Notes under the pieces: model-generated
Seen by the model: only the letters and a program-made list of their open reading frames with translations
The model's database searches: none
Told to the model about the DNA's origin: nothing
NCBI RefSeq assembly: GCF_900496995.4
Contig: NC_044009.1
Span: 11,440,001 to 11,504,000 of the forward strand
Direction: 5' to 3'
DNA length: 64,000 bases
Source: Aquila chrysaetos chrysaetos
Taxonomy: Eukaryota > Chordata > Aves > Accipitriformes > Accipitridae
Part shown: positions 42,501 through 49,881 of the stretch, in pieces
How positions within the stretch are numbered: the first letter of the stretch is position 1
Layout of the letters: the number at the start of each line of letters is the position of its first letter
Position numbers and translations under genes: made by a program

Positions 42501-42689
42501 AGCCGGCAGGGAGGCCCTGTTGCCTAGCAACAGCGGAGCGGGCCCGCAGGCCGGTTCCCGGCCCACCTCGGTGATCACGTCGTGCAGGTAGCGGAAGGGC
42601 GGCTTACTCAGCAGCCGGTCCGTCAGCGGCGGCTTGCGGATCACTCGGCCCAAGGACTCCTGCGTCCGCCGCACCACCGCTTCGTTCAT
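622..42689 (-). CDS. TRAF3IP1: TRAF3IP1 (IFT54/MIP-T3), intraflagellar transport subunit; 15 exons, 3' end outside window
   Basis: Family role (established): IFT-B complex subunit that binds IFT20, tubulin and kinesin-2, needed for cilium assembly; it also binds TRAF3 and damps interferon signalling, and human mutations cause a renal-retinal ciliopathy. Seen here: coding exons at 42567-42689, 41683-41751, 37213-37374, 35209-35340, 34582-35052, 33288-33365, 25543-25618, 23455-23532, 20084-20182, 14409-14496, 13546-13629, 12781-12901, 12594-12630, 11672-11748 and 622-845. All are flanked by AG/GT and together keep one frame for 1919 nt (639 codons plus 2 nt). Domain order matches human: N-terminal calponin-homology-like domain (about 1-120), a Lys/Arg/Glu/Asp-rich middle (163-319), the conserved [19 protein letters not shown] block (about 459-477), an acidic [12 protein letters not shown] patch, and the coiled coil (from about 540). 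Human is 691 residues from memory, so about 50 are missing past position 1. Exons 6-9 are placed by splice sites and phase because that linker is poorly conserved. Confidence 0.96.
846..11671 (-). other. TRAF3IP1 intron 14 (10.8 kb)
   Basis: The longest intron in the window. It is AT-rich with a 20-nt A run at 10678-10697. No exon, RNA gene or recognisable mobile element was seen; the open frames inside are short and lack protein-like similarity. Confidence 0.8.
11672..11748 (-). CDS. TRAF3IP1: TRAF3IP1 exon 14 (residues 540-565)
   Basis: It encodes [20 protein letters not shown] and AKTTER, matching human [14 protein letters not shown] at the start of the C-terminal coiled coil. The donor is a consensus GTAAGA. 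It enters in phase 1 and leaves in phase 0, joining exons 13 and 15 exactly. Confidence 0.95.
11749..12593 (-). other. TRAF3IP1 intron 13
   Basis: An 845-nt intron holding the TA/CA dinucleotide repeat at 12539-12573, close to its 5' splice site. Nothing else recognised. Confidence 0.85.
12539..12573. repeat. (TA)n(CA)n microsatellite
   Basis: About 13 TA units (12539-12564) run directly into CA units (12565-12573). It lies 20-55 nt inside intron 13 from the exon 13 donor on the minus strand, close enough that length variation could alter RNA structure at the donor. Confidence 0.95.
12594..12630 (-). CDS. TRAF3IP1: TRAF3IP1 exon 13 (37 nt, residues 528-539)
   Basis: A micro-exon encoding [12 protein letters not shown] and the first base of Gly, equivalent to the human AVELEEEEKHG segment. 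The acceptor is TGTAG and the donor GTATGT. A TA/CA repeat begins about 20 nt inside the following intron. Confidence 0.92.
12781..12901 (-). CDS. TRAF3IP1: TRAF3IP1 exon 12 (residues 487-527), acidic patch
   Basis: It encodes [12 protein letters not shown], an acidic [13 protein letters not shown] patch and PPEMPDTEM, all closely matching human. The acceptor TTTTACAG is strong. The donor, GTCTGT at 12780, is weak; reading through would add VCSCCKS and stop at 12757. Confidence 0.93.
12902..13545 (-). other. TRAF3IP1 intron 11
   Basis: A 644-nt AT-rich intron; nothing recognised. Confidence 0.85.
13546..13629 (-). CDS. TRAF3IP1: TRAF3IP1 exon 11 (residues 459-486), conserved RRIPRP block
   Basis: It encodes [20 protein letters not shown], nearly identical to the human motif, followed by TEVLLPE. 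The proline/arginine block is one of the best conserved short motifs of the C-terminal half. The acceptor is TTGCAG and the donor GTAAGG. Confidence 0.96.
13630..14408 (-). other. TRAF3IP1 intron 10
   Basis: A 779-nt AT-rich intron; nothing recognised. Confidence 0.85.
14409..14496 (-). CDS. TRAF3IP1: TRAF3IP1 exon 10 (residues 430-458)
   Basis: It encodes [20 protein letters not shown] then NDLPPQPIQ. The tail corresponds to the human IPNELSSNI segment just before the conserved IRRIPRP motif. The arginine codon opening exon 11 is split between the two exons (phase 2). Confidence 0.88.
14497..20083 (-). other. TRAF3IP1 intron 9 (5.6 kb)
   Basis: AT-rich, with a T run followed by an A run near 16868-16890. 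Several 60-130 codon open frames occur on both strands, but none has flanking splice signals or recognisable similarity. Confidence 0.8.
20084..20182 (-). CDS. TRAF3IP1: TRAF3IP1 exon 9 (residues 397-429)
   Basis: It encodes [20 protein letters not shown] followed by an [12 protein letters not shown] tail: acidic, Ser/Glu-rich linker. The acceptor tract is TTTTGTTTTAG and the donor GTAGGG. Phase 1 at both ends, so it too is a symmetrical, skippable exon. Confidence 0.8.
20183..23454 (-). other. TRAF3IP1 intron 8 (3.3 kb)
   Basis: Contains the TA/CA repeat at 21057-21082 and otherwise unremarkable AT-rich sequence. Confidence 0.8.
21057..21082. repeat. (TA)n(CA)n microsatellite
   Basis: A short run of TA units followed by nine CA units, inside TRAF3IP1 intron 8. 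Confidence 0.95.
23455..23532 (-). CDS. TRAF3IP1: TRAF3IP1 exon 8 (residues 371-396), basic cluster
   Basis: It encodes a strongly basic stretch starting [20 protein letters not shown], resembling a bipartite nuclear-localisation or microtubule-binding signal. The acceptor is TTAG and the donor is a consensus AG|GTAAGG. Phase 1 at both ends means it could be skipped without breaking the frame. Confidence 0.78.
23533..25542 (-). other. TRAF3IP1 intron 7 (2.0 kb)
   Basis: AT-rich. It contains a plus-strand open frame at 25189-25437, rich in Lys and Glu, with no flanking splice signals or known similarity; treated as chance. Confidence 0.75.
25543..25618 (-). CDS. TRAF3IP1: TRAF3IP1 exon 7 (residues 346-370 and first base of 371)
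   Basis: It encodes [20 protein letters not shown] and PGGE, basic and Ser-rich. The acceptor follows a run of T and ends AAG; the donor is GTAAC at 25542. It enters in phase 0 and leaves in phase 1, as exon 8 requires. The human linker at this place is also basic, but alignment is loose. Confidence 0.78.
26962..27051 (+). mobile_element. CR1 LINE 3' tail fragment
   Basis: The string GTTAATGGCTGGACTTGATG followed by ATCTTAAGGGTCTTTTCCAA and ATGATTCTATGA is the typical 3' UTR and terminal repeat of avian CR1 retroposons, in sense orientation on the plus strand. Only the last ~90 bp are recognisable, consistent with the severe 5' truncation usual for CR1. Confidence 0.85.
28326..28898 (-). mobile_element. 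CR1 LINE, 5'-truncated copy with end of the reverse-transcriptase ORF
   Basis: Read on the minus strand, this is the 3' end of a CR1 non-LTR retroposon: the C-terminal part of ORF2 (motifs [29 protein letters not shown], then [20 protein letters not shown] and [13 protein letters not shown]), followed by the CR1 3' UTR (GGTTGGACTGGATGATCTTG) and the terminal ATTCTATG repeat. The frame shifts near 28690, between [10 protein letters not shown] and the downstream segment, so the copy is dead. The 5' truncation point is near 28898. It lies in TRAF3IP1 intron 6, in the same orientation as the gene. Confidence 0.95.
33288..33365 (-). CDS. TRAF3IP1: TRAF3IP1 exon 6 (residues 320-345)
   Basis: It encodes 26 residues beginning [20 protein letters not shown]. 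The acceptor is a good polypyrimidine tract ending in CAG and the donor is GTTAGT. It is in phase with exons 5 and 7, but sequence similarity to the variable human linker is weak, so it rests on splice signals and frame. Confidence 0.78.
33366..34581 (-). other. TRAF3IP1 intron 5
   Basis: A 1.2-kb intron with purine-rich patches near 33720-33800. A plus-strand open frame at 34259-34444 has no splice context and is taken as chance. Nothing else recognised. Confidence 0.8.
34582..35052 (-). CDS. TRAF3IP1: TRAF3IP1 exon 5 (residues 163-319), highly charged KR/DE-rich region
   Basis: The largest coding exon, 157 codons, made mostly of Arg, Lys, Glu and Asp with many RE, RD, KD and ER dipeptides and almost no hydrophobic residues. 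Human TRAF3IP1 has the same kind of segment at this position, so the low complexity is expected. It is predicted to be disordered and probably contributes to microtubule binding. The purine-rich coding strand leaves long open frames on the opposite strand that are shadows. Confidence 0.95.
35209..35340 (-). CDS. TRAF3IP1: TRAF3IP1 exon 4 (residues 119-162)
   Basis: It begins [20 protein letters not shown], matching the human LSSDDAVRRVLAGE region, then becomes Lys/Glu/Ser-rich. It marks the change from the folded N-terminal domain to the charged linker. Only 156 nt of intron separate it from exon 5. Confidence 0.96.
35341..37212 (-). other. TRAF3IP1 intron 3
   Basis: A 1.9-kb AT-rich intron containing a perfect 28-bp palindrome (36000-36027) and a 19-nt A run (36774-36792). 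No exon seen. Confidence 0.85.
36000..36027. repeat. 28-bp perfect palindrome
   Basis: The arm TTCAGGAAGGAGAA is followed at once by its exact reverse complement, with an EcoRI-type GAATTC at the centre. Both strands therefore translate to the same SGRRILLPE-like string in one frame. Symmetry stops at the A/A mismatch just outside. It includes TTCNNGAA elements at both ends. Confidence 0.97.
37213..37374 (-). CDS. TRAF3IP1: TRAF3IP1 exon 3 (residues 65-118)
   Basis: It encodes 54 residues from [14 protein letters not shown] to GKCCLNK, with the family blocks VVMVTGEPL and [15 protein letters not shown]. This is the best conserved stretch of the protein and completes the calponin-homology-like domain that contacts tubulin in IFT54. 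Phase 0 at both ends. Confidence 0.98.
37375..41682 (-). other. TRAF3IP1 intron 2 (4.3 kb)
   Basis: AT-rich with a TATG/TATA-type repeat at 41201-41224. Open frames around 39882-40325 and elsewhere lack splice context or similarity. Nothing else recognised. Confidence 0.8.
41201..41224. repeat. (TA)n(TGTA)n simple repeat
   Basis: Ten bases of TA repeat followed by TGTA units, inside TRAF3IP1 intron 2. Confidence 0.9.
41683..41751 (-). CDS. TRAF3IP1: TRAF3IP1 exon 2 (residues 42-64)
   Basis: It encodes 23 residues running [14 protein letters not shown] to KSDNVK, nearly identical to human. The acceptor AG lies at 41753-41752 and the donor GTGGGT begins at 41682. Both ends are phase 0. It continues the calponin-homology-like domain. 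Confidence 0.97.
41752..42566 (-). other. TRAF3IP1 intron 1
   Basis: An 815-nt intron whose first ~320 nt (42240-42566) are part of the promoter CpG island and hold a perfect X-box palindrome at 42519-42531. The rest returns to AT-rich sequence. Confidence 0.88.
42519..42531. promoter_or_regulatory. RFX X-box, perfect palindrome
   Basis: GTTGCCTAGCAAC: two perfect RFX half-sites (GTTGCC and AGCAAC) with a 1-nt spacer, fitting the GTNRCC-N(0-3)-RGYAAC consensus used by ciliary genes. It lies 35 nt inside intron 1, about 155 nt downstream of the ATG. TRAF3IP1 is an IFT gene, so RFX control is expected. Binding is inferred. Confidence 0.75.
42567..42689 (-). CDS. TRAF3IP1: TRAF3IP1 exon 1 (residues 1-41), start codon
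   Basis: The ATG at 42689-42687 begins [14 protein letters not shown], close to the human N-terminus; G at -3 gives an acceptable initiation context. The exon ends with ITE before a GT donor at 42566, phase 0. It encodes the first helices of the calponin-homology-like domain, including the highly conserved [12 protein letters not shown]. An in-frame upstream extension through GC-rich sequence exists but does not resemble the family, so this ATG is preferred. Confidence 0.97.
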
Positions 42690-42798
42690 AGCGGCGGCGG
42701 CGGGACCGCGCCGCCGCCGCCGGCGGCTGCTCCGAGCATTCCCGGCGTGCCCCGCGGCGCAGGGCGCCTCACTGCGCAAGCGCAGAGCAGGAGCGGGC

Positions 42799-42829
42799 GG
42801 TTGCTAGGCACAGCGCGGCCCTAGCAACC
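42799..42829. promoter_or_regulatory. Inverted pair of RFX-like half-sites
   Basis: GGTTGCTAGG at 42799-42808 and its exact reverse complement CCTAGCAACC at 42820-42829, with an 11-nt GC-rich spacer, lie 110-140 nt upstream of the TRAF3IP1 ATG. Each arm resembles an X-box half-site. The spacer exceeds the usual X-box spacing, so each arm may act as a separate weak site. Confidence 0.6.
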
Positions 42830-45800
42830 GGCCCGGCGGCCTGGTTAGGCCCTGCCCTCCCCCGCCCCCGCCCCGCGCCTGAGGGAAGAGCCCCTGGAAT
42901 CAGCCCCGACGCCTCTTGGCTCACGCAGCTAGTCACACCCCAGGCCCTTCTTTGAATAATCAGCAGATAAACAGTGCTCAAACTTCAACTGTATGTTTTG
43001 GTGTTCACGTTTGGGGTTTTTTAATTGTTCTTGAGGTAAAGAATTAAAAGCAAGAGCGACGCATAGGGGAGAAGGAGCCAACGTCAGGATTGCCCCATCA
43101 CACGCCCTAGCAAAGCCAGGCCACGGCCATTAAAGAAAAGCACAGGAGCCCCAGCACCTTCTTCGTCTCCTGCAGGCCCATTCCCACCAGGCAGCGTACT
43201 ACACCCTCCCTGCAAACCCGCTTCGTCCTCCCCCTATCGCAGCCCCCATAGACAAGCAAAAACCTGGCTGTGCCCCAGCCTCCGCATCACTGCTAATCTC
43301 CCTGACCGGGTTTGGGAACCTGAGAAAGAAAATACTGTTTTTCTGCTTGGCCAGTCATGACCATGAGTGTTGAAAGCTGAACTTCAACAGGGCTGCATGG
43401 GGGCTGTGCCACCTGTGCTTCAACTTACAGCTCCAGCTCCCCTGCCTTGCTAAACAACCTTAGAAGAATGAATCAGATTTGGGGACAAAAAGAGAGACGC
43501 TACAAAGCAAATTTATCTGGTATTAGTTCAGGCAAGGAAAGAGGTTATTTTTTCAGCAGAGGAAGGGAAGCAGACAGCTTCCACTCTGACTGGATAATTA
43601 CACCTGGGCTCCTGAGAGCAGGTGGTTGCAGTGAAGCAATTTCTGTCTTCCCCCAGCCCAACACAATGGCGGGTTGATGACATTCCCAGGCAGGACTGGG
43701 ACTACAGGATCTGGTGGGCCTGGGAAGAAGAGGAGGTGTTGACAGCTTCTACATCCAAGGGCATCGGAAGAAGTCTCAGAGGAAGCAAGAAGACTGGGAA
43801 GAAGCTGCTCTGGGGAAGTGGGTTGTTTGTTCTGGAATCGTGTGGTTTATCTGGATTTCTGCCACCAGCTCTCTACAAAGCGTCTGAGATGCCTGAGAAG
43901 GAATCTCAGAGGTTTTGTTCAATTTGGCCTTTGGCATGCTTATTTTGCTGAAGAGGTAGTACCCTGAGGAAGCACAGCTCAATTTAACTGAAGAACCAAA
44001 AGCTCCACGAATCCCCATGGACCTAAAGGGAGGCATTGGAATTGAAAAAGTACCTGAAGGCCATAAAACAGATAGCTTTAAGTTTAGTCTGGAGACCTAG
44101 TCTTTTTGAGGACCTTTGACTAGAATTCTTCACAGACGTTGGGCAAGCTGAGACCAATCCTCCTGGAGGTATCAGTAGGAAATTCAGCTGACCACACAAC
44201 ATCAATAACAGACAAAGCAGCATACCAAATGGCTTAAGAGAAGACTCACAGATCTCCAACATGTGCCAAAAGCCATCCTAACACCAAATGAGCGGCACAG
44301 AAACTTGCTGTTTTGAGTACTTCACCACCATCGCAAGCAGGAATAGACGTCAACGCACACTGCCTTTTTCTCCAGCCTTTGCTTCCTCCCAAAGGAAGGG
44401 ACTCTGCCCTTTCCAGCCACTAGTTTGACTTAATACAGCAGAACTTCTTTGCAGAAATAGGCTGGAAAGCAGCAAGAAAGCACTGTGGTACACATTGCTG
44501 GCCAAATATTCGAGGCCGAGCAGCCGGGAATGGAGAGCTCCCTACCTCAGTTTCTTTCTACATACCACAAACAGCAGGTTACTATCTTCAGTCTCCAATA
44601 AACTTATGAACTCAGTAGCTTAAGTGCACGCATGTATACATGCAGTTTCCAACCCCTATCAATCAACTGACCTACCAAATGCTGCTGTAAAAATATAGAT
44701 GCAGCCTGACAACAGAAAGCACCCACTGTCTGTCTCAATCAGAGACACATCTAATTCAGACCTGAGGAAACCGGTACTGGGAGACTAGTAACATGGAATA
44801 ACATACTGACTGCATTATCTTAAAACAAGATTTTTGTTGCTGACTATGATAAATATTAGCAGGTTTTCATGCTTCACTGGGTTTCTCAGTTTTAAGACTT
44901 TTAAAAGAGGCAATGGGAAACCACTTCGTAATTGTGCAGAATTCTAATCCAAGTGGGGATTCCCCCAAAGACGTCCACAGCATAGGATTTGGGAAGTTTA
45001 CATTAAAATCAGTTCCTCAGGCAGAAATAAACATTTACACAGTACCCCTTACCCTAACATCAAGAACAGCAACCAAACCAAGTCCATAGAAAGAGCCTGA
45101 GATGTGGAAACAATGGCATTTGCTTGGCAGACAGCCTTCTGCTCTCAACATGCTCTTGAACTCTCTAATCCCCTCTCCTCCTTTAAACAGCTGTGGGTTT
45201 GTTTGCCCTTTAAATTACTACCACCCCTTAACAGCCATGTTTTGCCTTTTGAGCTGCTAGTCAATACAGAATTTGGAATTTTGTCCAGCAGTCCCACACA
45301 TTTTGGATTATTATCAACCATCAAAATTACTCCTAGCCCATCAGGTAAACATATCACATGTATAGTTCAAATCACTGTGAAGACAGTATGCTTTTGAAGA
45401 TCAGCAGGAAACTGGTGAAACACAAACTACTGTCATGCTGTACATCTTTGCTCCTAGATGATTTGAAGTAATTGTATTTTGATGCTGCACAGGCCTGAAA
45501 TATTTGGTTGGCAGGTTTTGCAAGATACCTTGAAAAATGTAGATTTAAAATAGCCTATCGCTGCCATAGAGTTCTGTAGAAGCCCGTACCATCTGCATCT
45601 CTGGACATGCTTTATTTTGTGAAGGATCTCTCTCCTATCCCATTGCCACCAACTCCAGGACTGATACCAGCTTTGCGACACAGCATCTTCACATGAGAAG
45701 TGAGGTTGTCAAAGTTACAGAACTTCAAGGAGTGTGTATTGCACTCCCTGAGAGCAGCTTATATTCTTTTACAAGAAGGCCTATTTACATATATTTACTA

Positions 45801-48320
45801 TTTACCATAAATATGATTTCTGGCTTCCAAAATTATTCAGAAAAATTGGTGTCCTGTCTAAAGTCCTGAGCTTGGTTCTCCTGACAATAGCAAGAGTTTG
45901 CTTGCCAGATGTCCCCTTACCATGGGGCCTCATCTATACACCCACTTAGGTGGGCAACAGCCATGATCCACCAGCAGCCCAGGTTTATCTGACAAACTCA
46001 GACAAATGAATCCACACTTTATGCCACGCTGGCAATTTTTATAACTTGGAAATCTAAGGGTTGTGACTGTGCCCTCTCTTCCCAGCTGCTTTAGTAGCAC
46101 AACCCTATTGCAGTAGAAAACTAACCATTTTCACTTGGCATGGACATACCAGAGACACTTGGATGTGGCATCATCTTGTGAACGTTTCAGAAAGCAGACT
46201 CCAAGGATGGGACTTCACAGTGAGCAGAGCTCCCACCTGGGACCACTTACACAGTTCCCTTGTCCTAAAAGGTAATTGCATGAGCCCAACACCTGCAAAA
46301 ATGGAAACCAGTGAGATTTTCCCTGTGTGTTCTGTGTCATTATTTAGCTGTCCTCCCACCAGTAAGCCATGAAGAAATTGGTGGTTGTAGCTCTGGGGCT
46401 AATGATTTCTCATTTTCATTTGCTATTTGATTCCAATTACAAGAAAAGTCAATGATAAGGAACTTACACAGTTTGGAAAGGAGAATGAAGCTGGCATCTG
46501 ATGCCAAGGGTCTTCCCCATTGCTGGCTCTGCATTGCTAAGCCAGCGCTTGCAATAAGAAAAGTCGTTTTATTCCATGCAACTTTGGACTTGCAGATTGC
46601 AAAATGCAGGTTCAGCCACCAGTTGCTTGAACCTACTCCTCTCCTTTCCCGTGTGCTGGATAGAGATCTCCAGTGCATATTCCCTCTTCTCCAGGGCAGC
46701 TGGGCTCCAGCTCACCAGTGCAATGCACTGACAGATGCTAGTGACTGCTTGGCTACAATCTGGTACTGTAACGAAGTAGACAGACATTTTAGAGTGCTCA
46801 GCATCTTGTCAAAGAGACTTAGCACTTCAAAACACACTTCACTTCAAAATCTGACCCACATCCAACAGGATAAAGTCTATGGCAGAGGGAACTTCTTTCT
46901 ACAACCCTACCTGGTGACAAGTAATACAGTCATACGCATCTTCTACACCTTTTTAGTTTTTTGAATACAGGATGAATCTCAGCAAATGTTTTTTCTGCTA
47001 GCTGAGGTCCTGGCCTCTTAAATACCTCTTTTGGGGCTTGGCATGGCCCCTGGTATTTGTTTCATTTCATGGCTGCTTGCCATGAGATGCATCTGTAGGA
47101 CTTCAGCTCTGCAGAGGCTCCGCTGCCCTGCCTCTGCCATCCAGCAACAACCCAGCTCGCGAGACATGTCCCAGAGCTACAGACGCAGCTCACTGGCTGA
47201 TCCTGCCTGGATCGGGGTGAAGCGGGCTTGCTGTAGCATTCCCATCCTCAAGGTGACAAAAAGATGCTGTGCCTCAGGAGTGCTGCATTGTGGAAAGCAA
47301 GGGAGAAATGAGGTTAATTACCTTTGTGAGTTATTTTTTCAGATATAAAAGCAATAAATTGATAAACACACCTTAAATACATTTTGTGTGGAGATAACTA
47401 GACAGGCAGAGCTGTGTGGTTTCCTAGATAGATGTTTCCTGCTGGTTTTGATCACTTCAGTACAGATTCTATATCTGCTTAAGATACTGAGCAGAAGGAC
47501 CGTTCAGGACCCTAGCATAAATTTGGTTTGGCTAGTTGTGTTTGGTGTATTGGATAAGACCCAAACCATGATAAGCAACCTGGAAGCTGTAACGTGTTTA
47601 CTCTAAGGAGTGTTAATGGAAAGGCTTGTTTGATTTATTCTGTTACATCATATAAAAAGAATTTTTGCAATTAATGGGTGTATGGTGCACAATCAAATTT
47701 CTTTTATCAGGAGAAACACTCTGAGTCTATTGAGGCCATGTAACATATCATGCCCGCAGGTACAGTGTGCACCTATTTGATCTGCCCTTCTGTAGCTGAA
47801 ATTGAAAGCAGTAACTTTCATGAGAGCTGGGTTTCTACTAAGTGTCACTTTGTTCTCTGGATCCACCCCACCTTTTTGTCTTTAAATTTTGTCTGTGTGC
47901 TAGTTTCCTTTTGCCAACCTCTGCTAACACTGTCCATGCTGGCTTTTATTTCTTTTGTAATCAGAAAAGCTCGTTGTTCAGAGCACAGCAGCATACTTGC
48001 ATTTTTATAGTATAGTTTTGCAAACGAGCAGAGCTTTTGAATATTACTGAAATGACCATCCATCTTCATCTGCACAACTCAACCTCCCCATGCAATTTAT
48101 ATCCAGATTTCATGCAGTACCATTCTGGTTCAAGAAACCTGCGATGTTTGCACATTTCAGCAACTCCCTATCTACTGTAATCCTCAGCCTCAAGCTAGCA
48201 ATGTGCTGTAAGTCACTGGCAGCGCTCCTGAGCTTGCTTTGTGACCCTCCAGGTCTGGATACTGCCTCTTCACCTTGCAAGTGAACTGGAGATGAAAACC
48301 ACTAGTTAAATATGAGAACA

Positions 48321-48341
48321 TATACATATATATATATATAA
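48321..48341. repeat. TA-rich simple repeat
   Basis: An alternating TA run with one CA interruption, in the intergenic region. Confidence 0.9.
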
Positions 48342-49521
48342 CCCTCCAACGCCTGGGAGCCAGTTCACTGGCTCAATGAAAAGGTATAAGGAGGTGAGAA
48401 CAGAGGGCAAGTCAAAGGTAAGAAGAGGTCTCTCCTTTCCCATGAGCCGTGCTGGCTCCAACCTCTCCTTCTGCACTGCGGACTCCAAAGAAGAAGGGTT
48501 TGCCTCCTTTCTGTGATCACAGCCATTGCCAGCCCCAGGGTCTAGCTGGGAAACAGCCCAGGGCTGTTGTCCTTTGTCATTCAGGCAACAGAAGCAAGCA
48601 CTGAAGTTGAAAGTCCAAGTCCTGCTGGACCTTAAATACAGGCAAACGCTGTTTCTTCAAAAAGTGCCAAGGAAAGGGATTCGCACACAACAGCATTAGA
48701 ACAAGCTTTCCTCTCGTTGAGTAACCAAGCATTAGAAACACAGGGAATGCAGTATTTCCAGCCCTTCTAAAACCCTACTGTGACCTCCTGACCCCATATG
48801 ATGCACTAAAGCCCACCCTTTGGGACACCAGAAGGGGTACTCACAAGGAGCCTTTCTCTTACTCAGCACAACAGAGCAGATAGAAATAAAGACTGCAGTA
48901 TGACTGCATACGGAAGCAGAGCTAGGATTTCCTAACAGGCCTGTAGTTGGTTCCACAATGGAAATTATGGTCATCTTCACTTGATACAACAGGAGTTTTG
49001 CAAAGAGCTATCAACCCTGCATGGAAAGGTGGTGTTTATTTCCTTAAAATTGACGATGGGAGAAAACCATCTCCTTAGGCTGTGACGCAAGCCCTGTTTA
49101 TCCCACAGAGTTATGCCTCATATCCTTGCATGGTCCTTTCATTATGCTGATGCTCCCTATTACTGCTACATGGTTCAGTTCACATCATGTTGTTTACATT
49201 GTGATTTCTTATTTTCTTTAACTTTTTTTTTTCCTTACAGGAACGTGCATTCTGCACCACTCTTGGTGTGAAGGGTGTCAAGAGAGGTGTATGCATCCTC
49301 TCTGTATCTCTCAGTTTGACTCTGAGAGACTTCACTGTACCTGGAGACCCACAGTTGACCCCCAAGGAGCTAGGTGTGTCTAGCATAAACTCTGCACAAA
49401 TGCTTTCATAAATCAATATACCTTGATTACAATCATGCATGTTGCTGGGCTGACTGAAGAAAGCTTTTGTAAAAAGGTTGTTCTGCCCCTTGGCAGGAGC
49501 AGGATATCCTGGAATTTCAGC

Positions 49522-49562
49522 TGACGTCCATACCCAGCTATTGTATTTACAGAGGTATAAAG
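49522..49562 (+). promoter_or_regulatory. Proposed AGR gene core promoter (CRE-like site and TATA box)
   Basis: TATAAAG at 49556-49562 is preceded by TGACGTCC at 49522-49529, one base from a palindromic CRE. Transcription would start near 49587. This is followed by a good splice donor (CCAG|GTGAGA at 49642) and then the acceptor of the signal-peptide exon. The promoter is inferred from this arrangement, not from expression data. Confidence 0.45.
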
Positions 49563-49586
49563 AGACCTTGCCTTAACCTGGGCCAG

Positions 49587-49642
49587 AGGGGAGAGGCTGC
49601 AGCAAGGACACTGCTGTCGAGGCGTCAGCAGGAGCTGCCAGG
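49587..49642 (+). other. Proposed non-coding exon 1 of the AGR gene
   Basis: Sequence between the expected start site of the TATA box and the donor GTGAGA at 49643. A 92-nt intron (49643-49734) with a pyrimidine tract ending TTGCCAG would join it to the coding exon at 49735. Non-coding first exons are known in this family. The start is approximate. Confidence 0.4.
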
Positions 49643-49742
49643 TGAGAGACCAGTTCCAAGTAAATGGCTCTTTATGAGACTGTCTCATCAAGTTCTGCCT
49701 GCCTGAGTTGGTCCTTTCTCTCTGTTGTTGCCAGCCAGAAGC

Positions 49743-49881
49743 ATGCATGCCTTTCCGTTCCTGTGTTCCCTCCTTCTCTGCAATGGTGTAACGGTTGCTG
49801 CACAGAAAAAGATCCAGAAGCTCCCTGATGAAGAGGAAGAAAGCTCAGCTCAGATACGGACCCCACAGACTCTCTCTCGAG
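49743..49881 (+). CDS. AGR gene coding exon 1: signal peptide and acidic linker
   Basis: It encodes [20 protein letters not shown] as a hydrophobic signal peptide, then a [15 protein letters not shown] linker and TPQTLSR, ending phase 1 at GTGAGC. The exon itself probably begins at 49735 after TTGCCAG. A second ATG at 49747 is out of frame. Confidence 0.93.

Larger units (their letters stand above)
42240..42900. promoter_or_regulatory. CpG-island promoter of TRAF3IP1
   Basis: Very GC-rich, CpG-dense sequence covering exon 1, the start of intron 1 and the region upstream of the ATG, contrasting sharply with the AT-rich flanks. No TATA box at the expected place. The transcription start is inferred to lie between the ATG (42689) and about 42830. 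A divergent transcript is possible but no coding evidence supports one. Confidence 0.85.
42690..49742. other. Divergent intergenic region, TRAF3IP1 to AGR gene
   Basis: About 7 kb between the two start codons. The first ~200 bp are CpG island. The remainder holds a TA-rich simple repeat at 48321-48341 and many short open frames (the longest, 46452-46964 plus, has no similarity or splice context). The last ~200 bp hold the proposed AGR promoter and non-coding exon. No gene was recognised between 43000 and 49500. Confidence 0.75.

Noticed and set aside
42133-42591. 152-codon plus-strand open frame across the CpG island
   Set aside because: GC-rich sequence is poor in stop codons; the translation is Pro/Arg/Ala-rich and unlike any family, and it overlaps TRAF3IP1 exon 1 on the other strand.
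46452-46964. 170-codon plus-strand open frame in the intergenic region
   Set aside because: No recognised similarity, no splice or promoter context; several other frames in this GC-richer stretch are also open.
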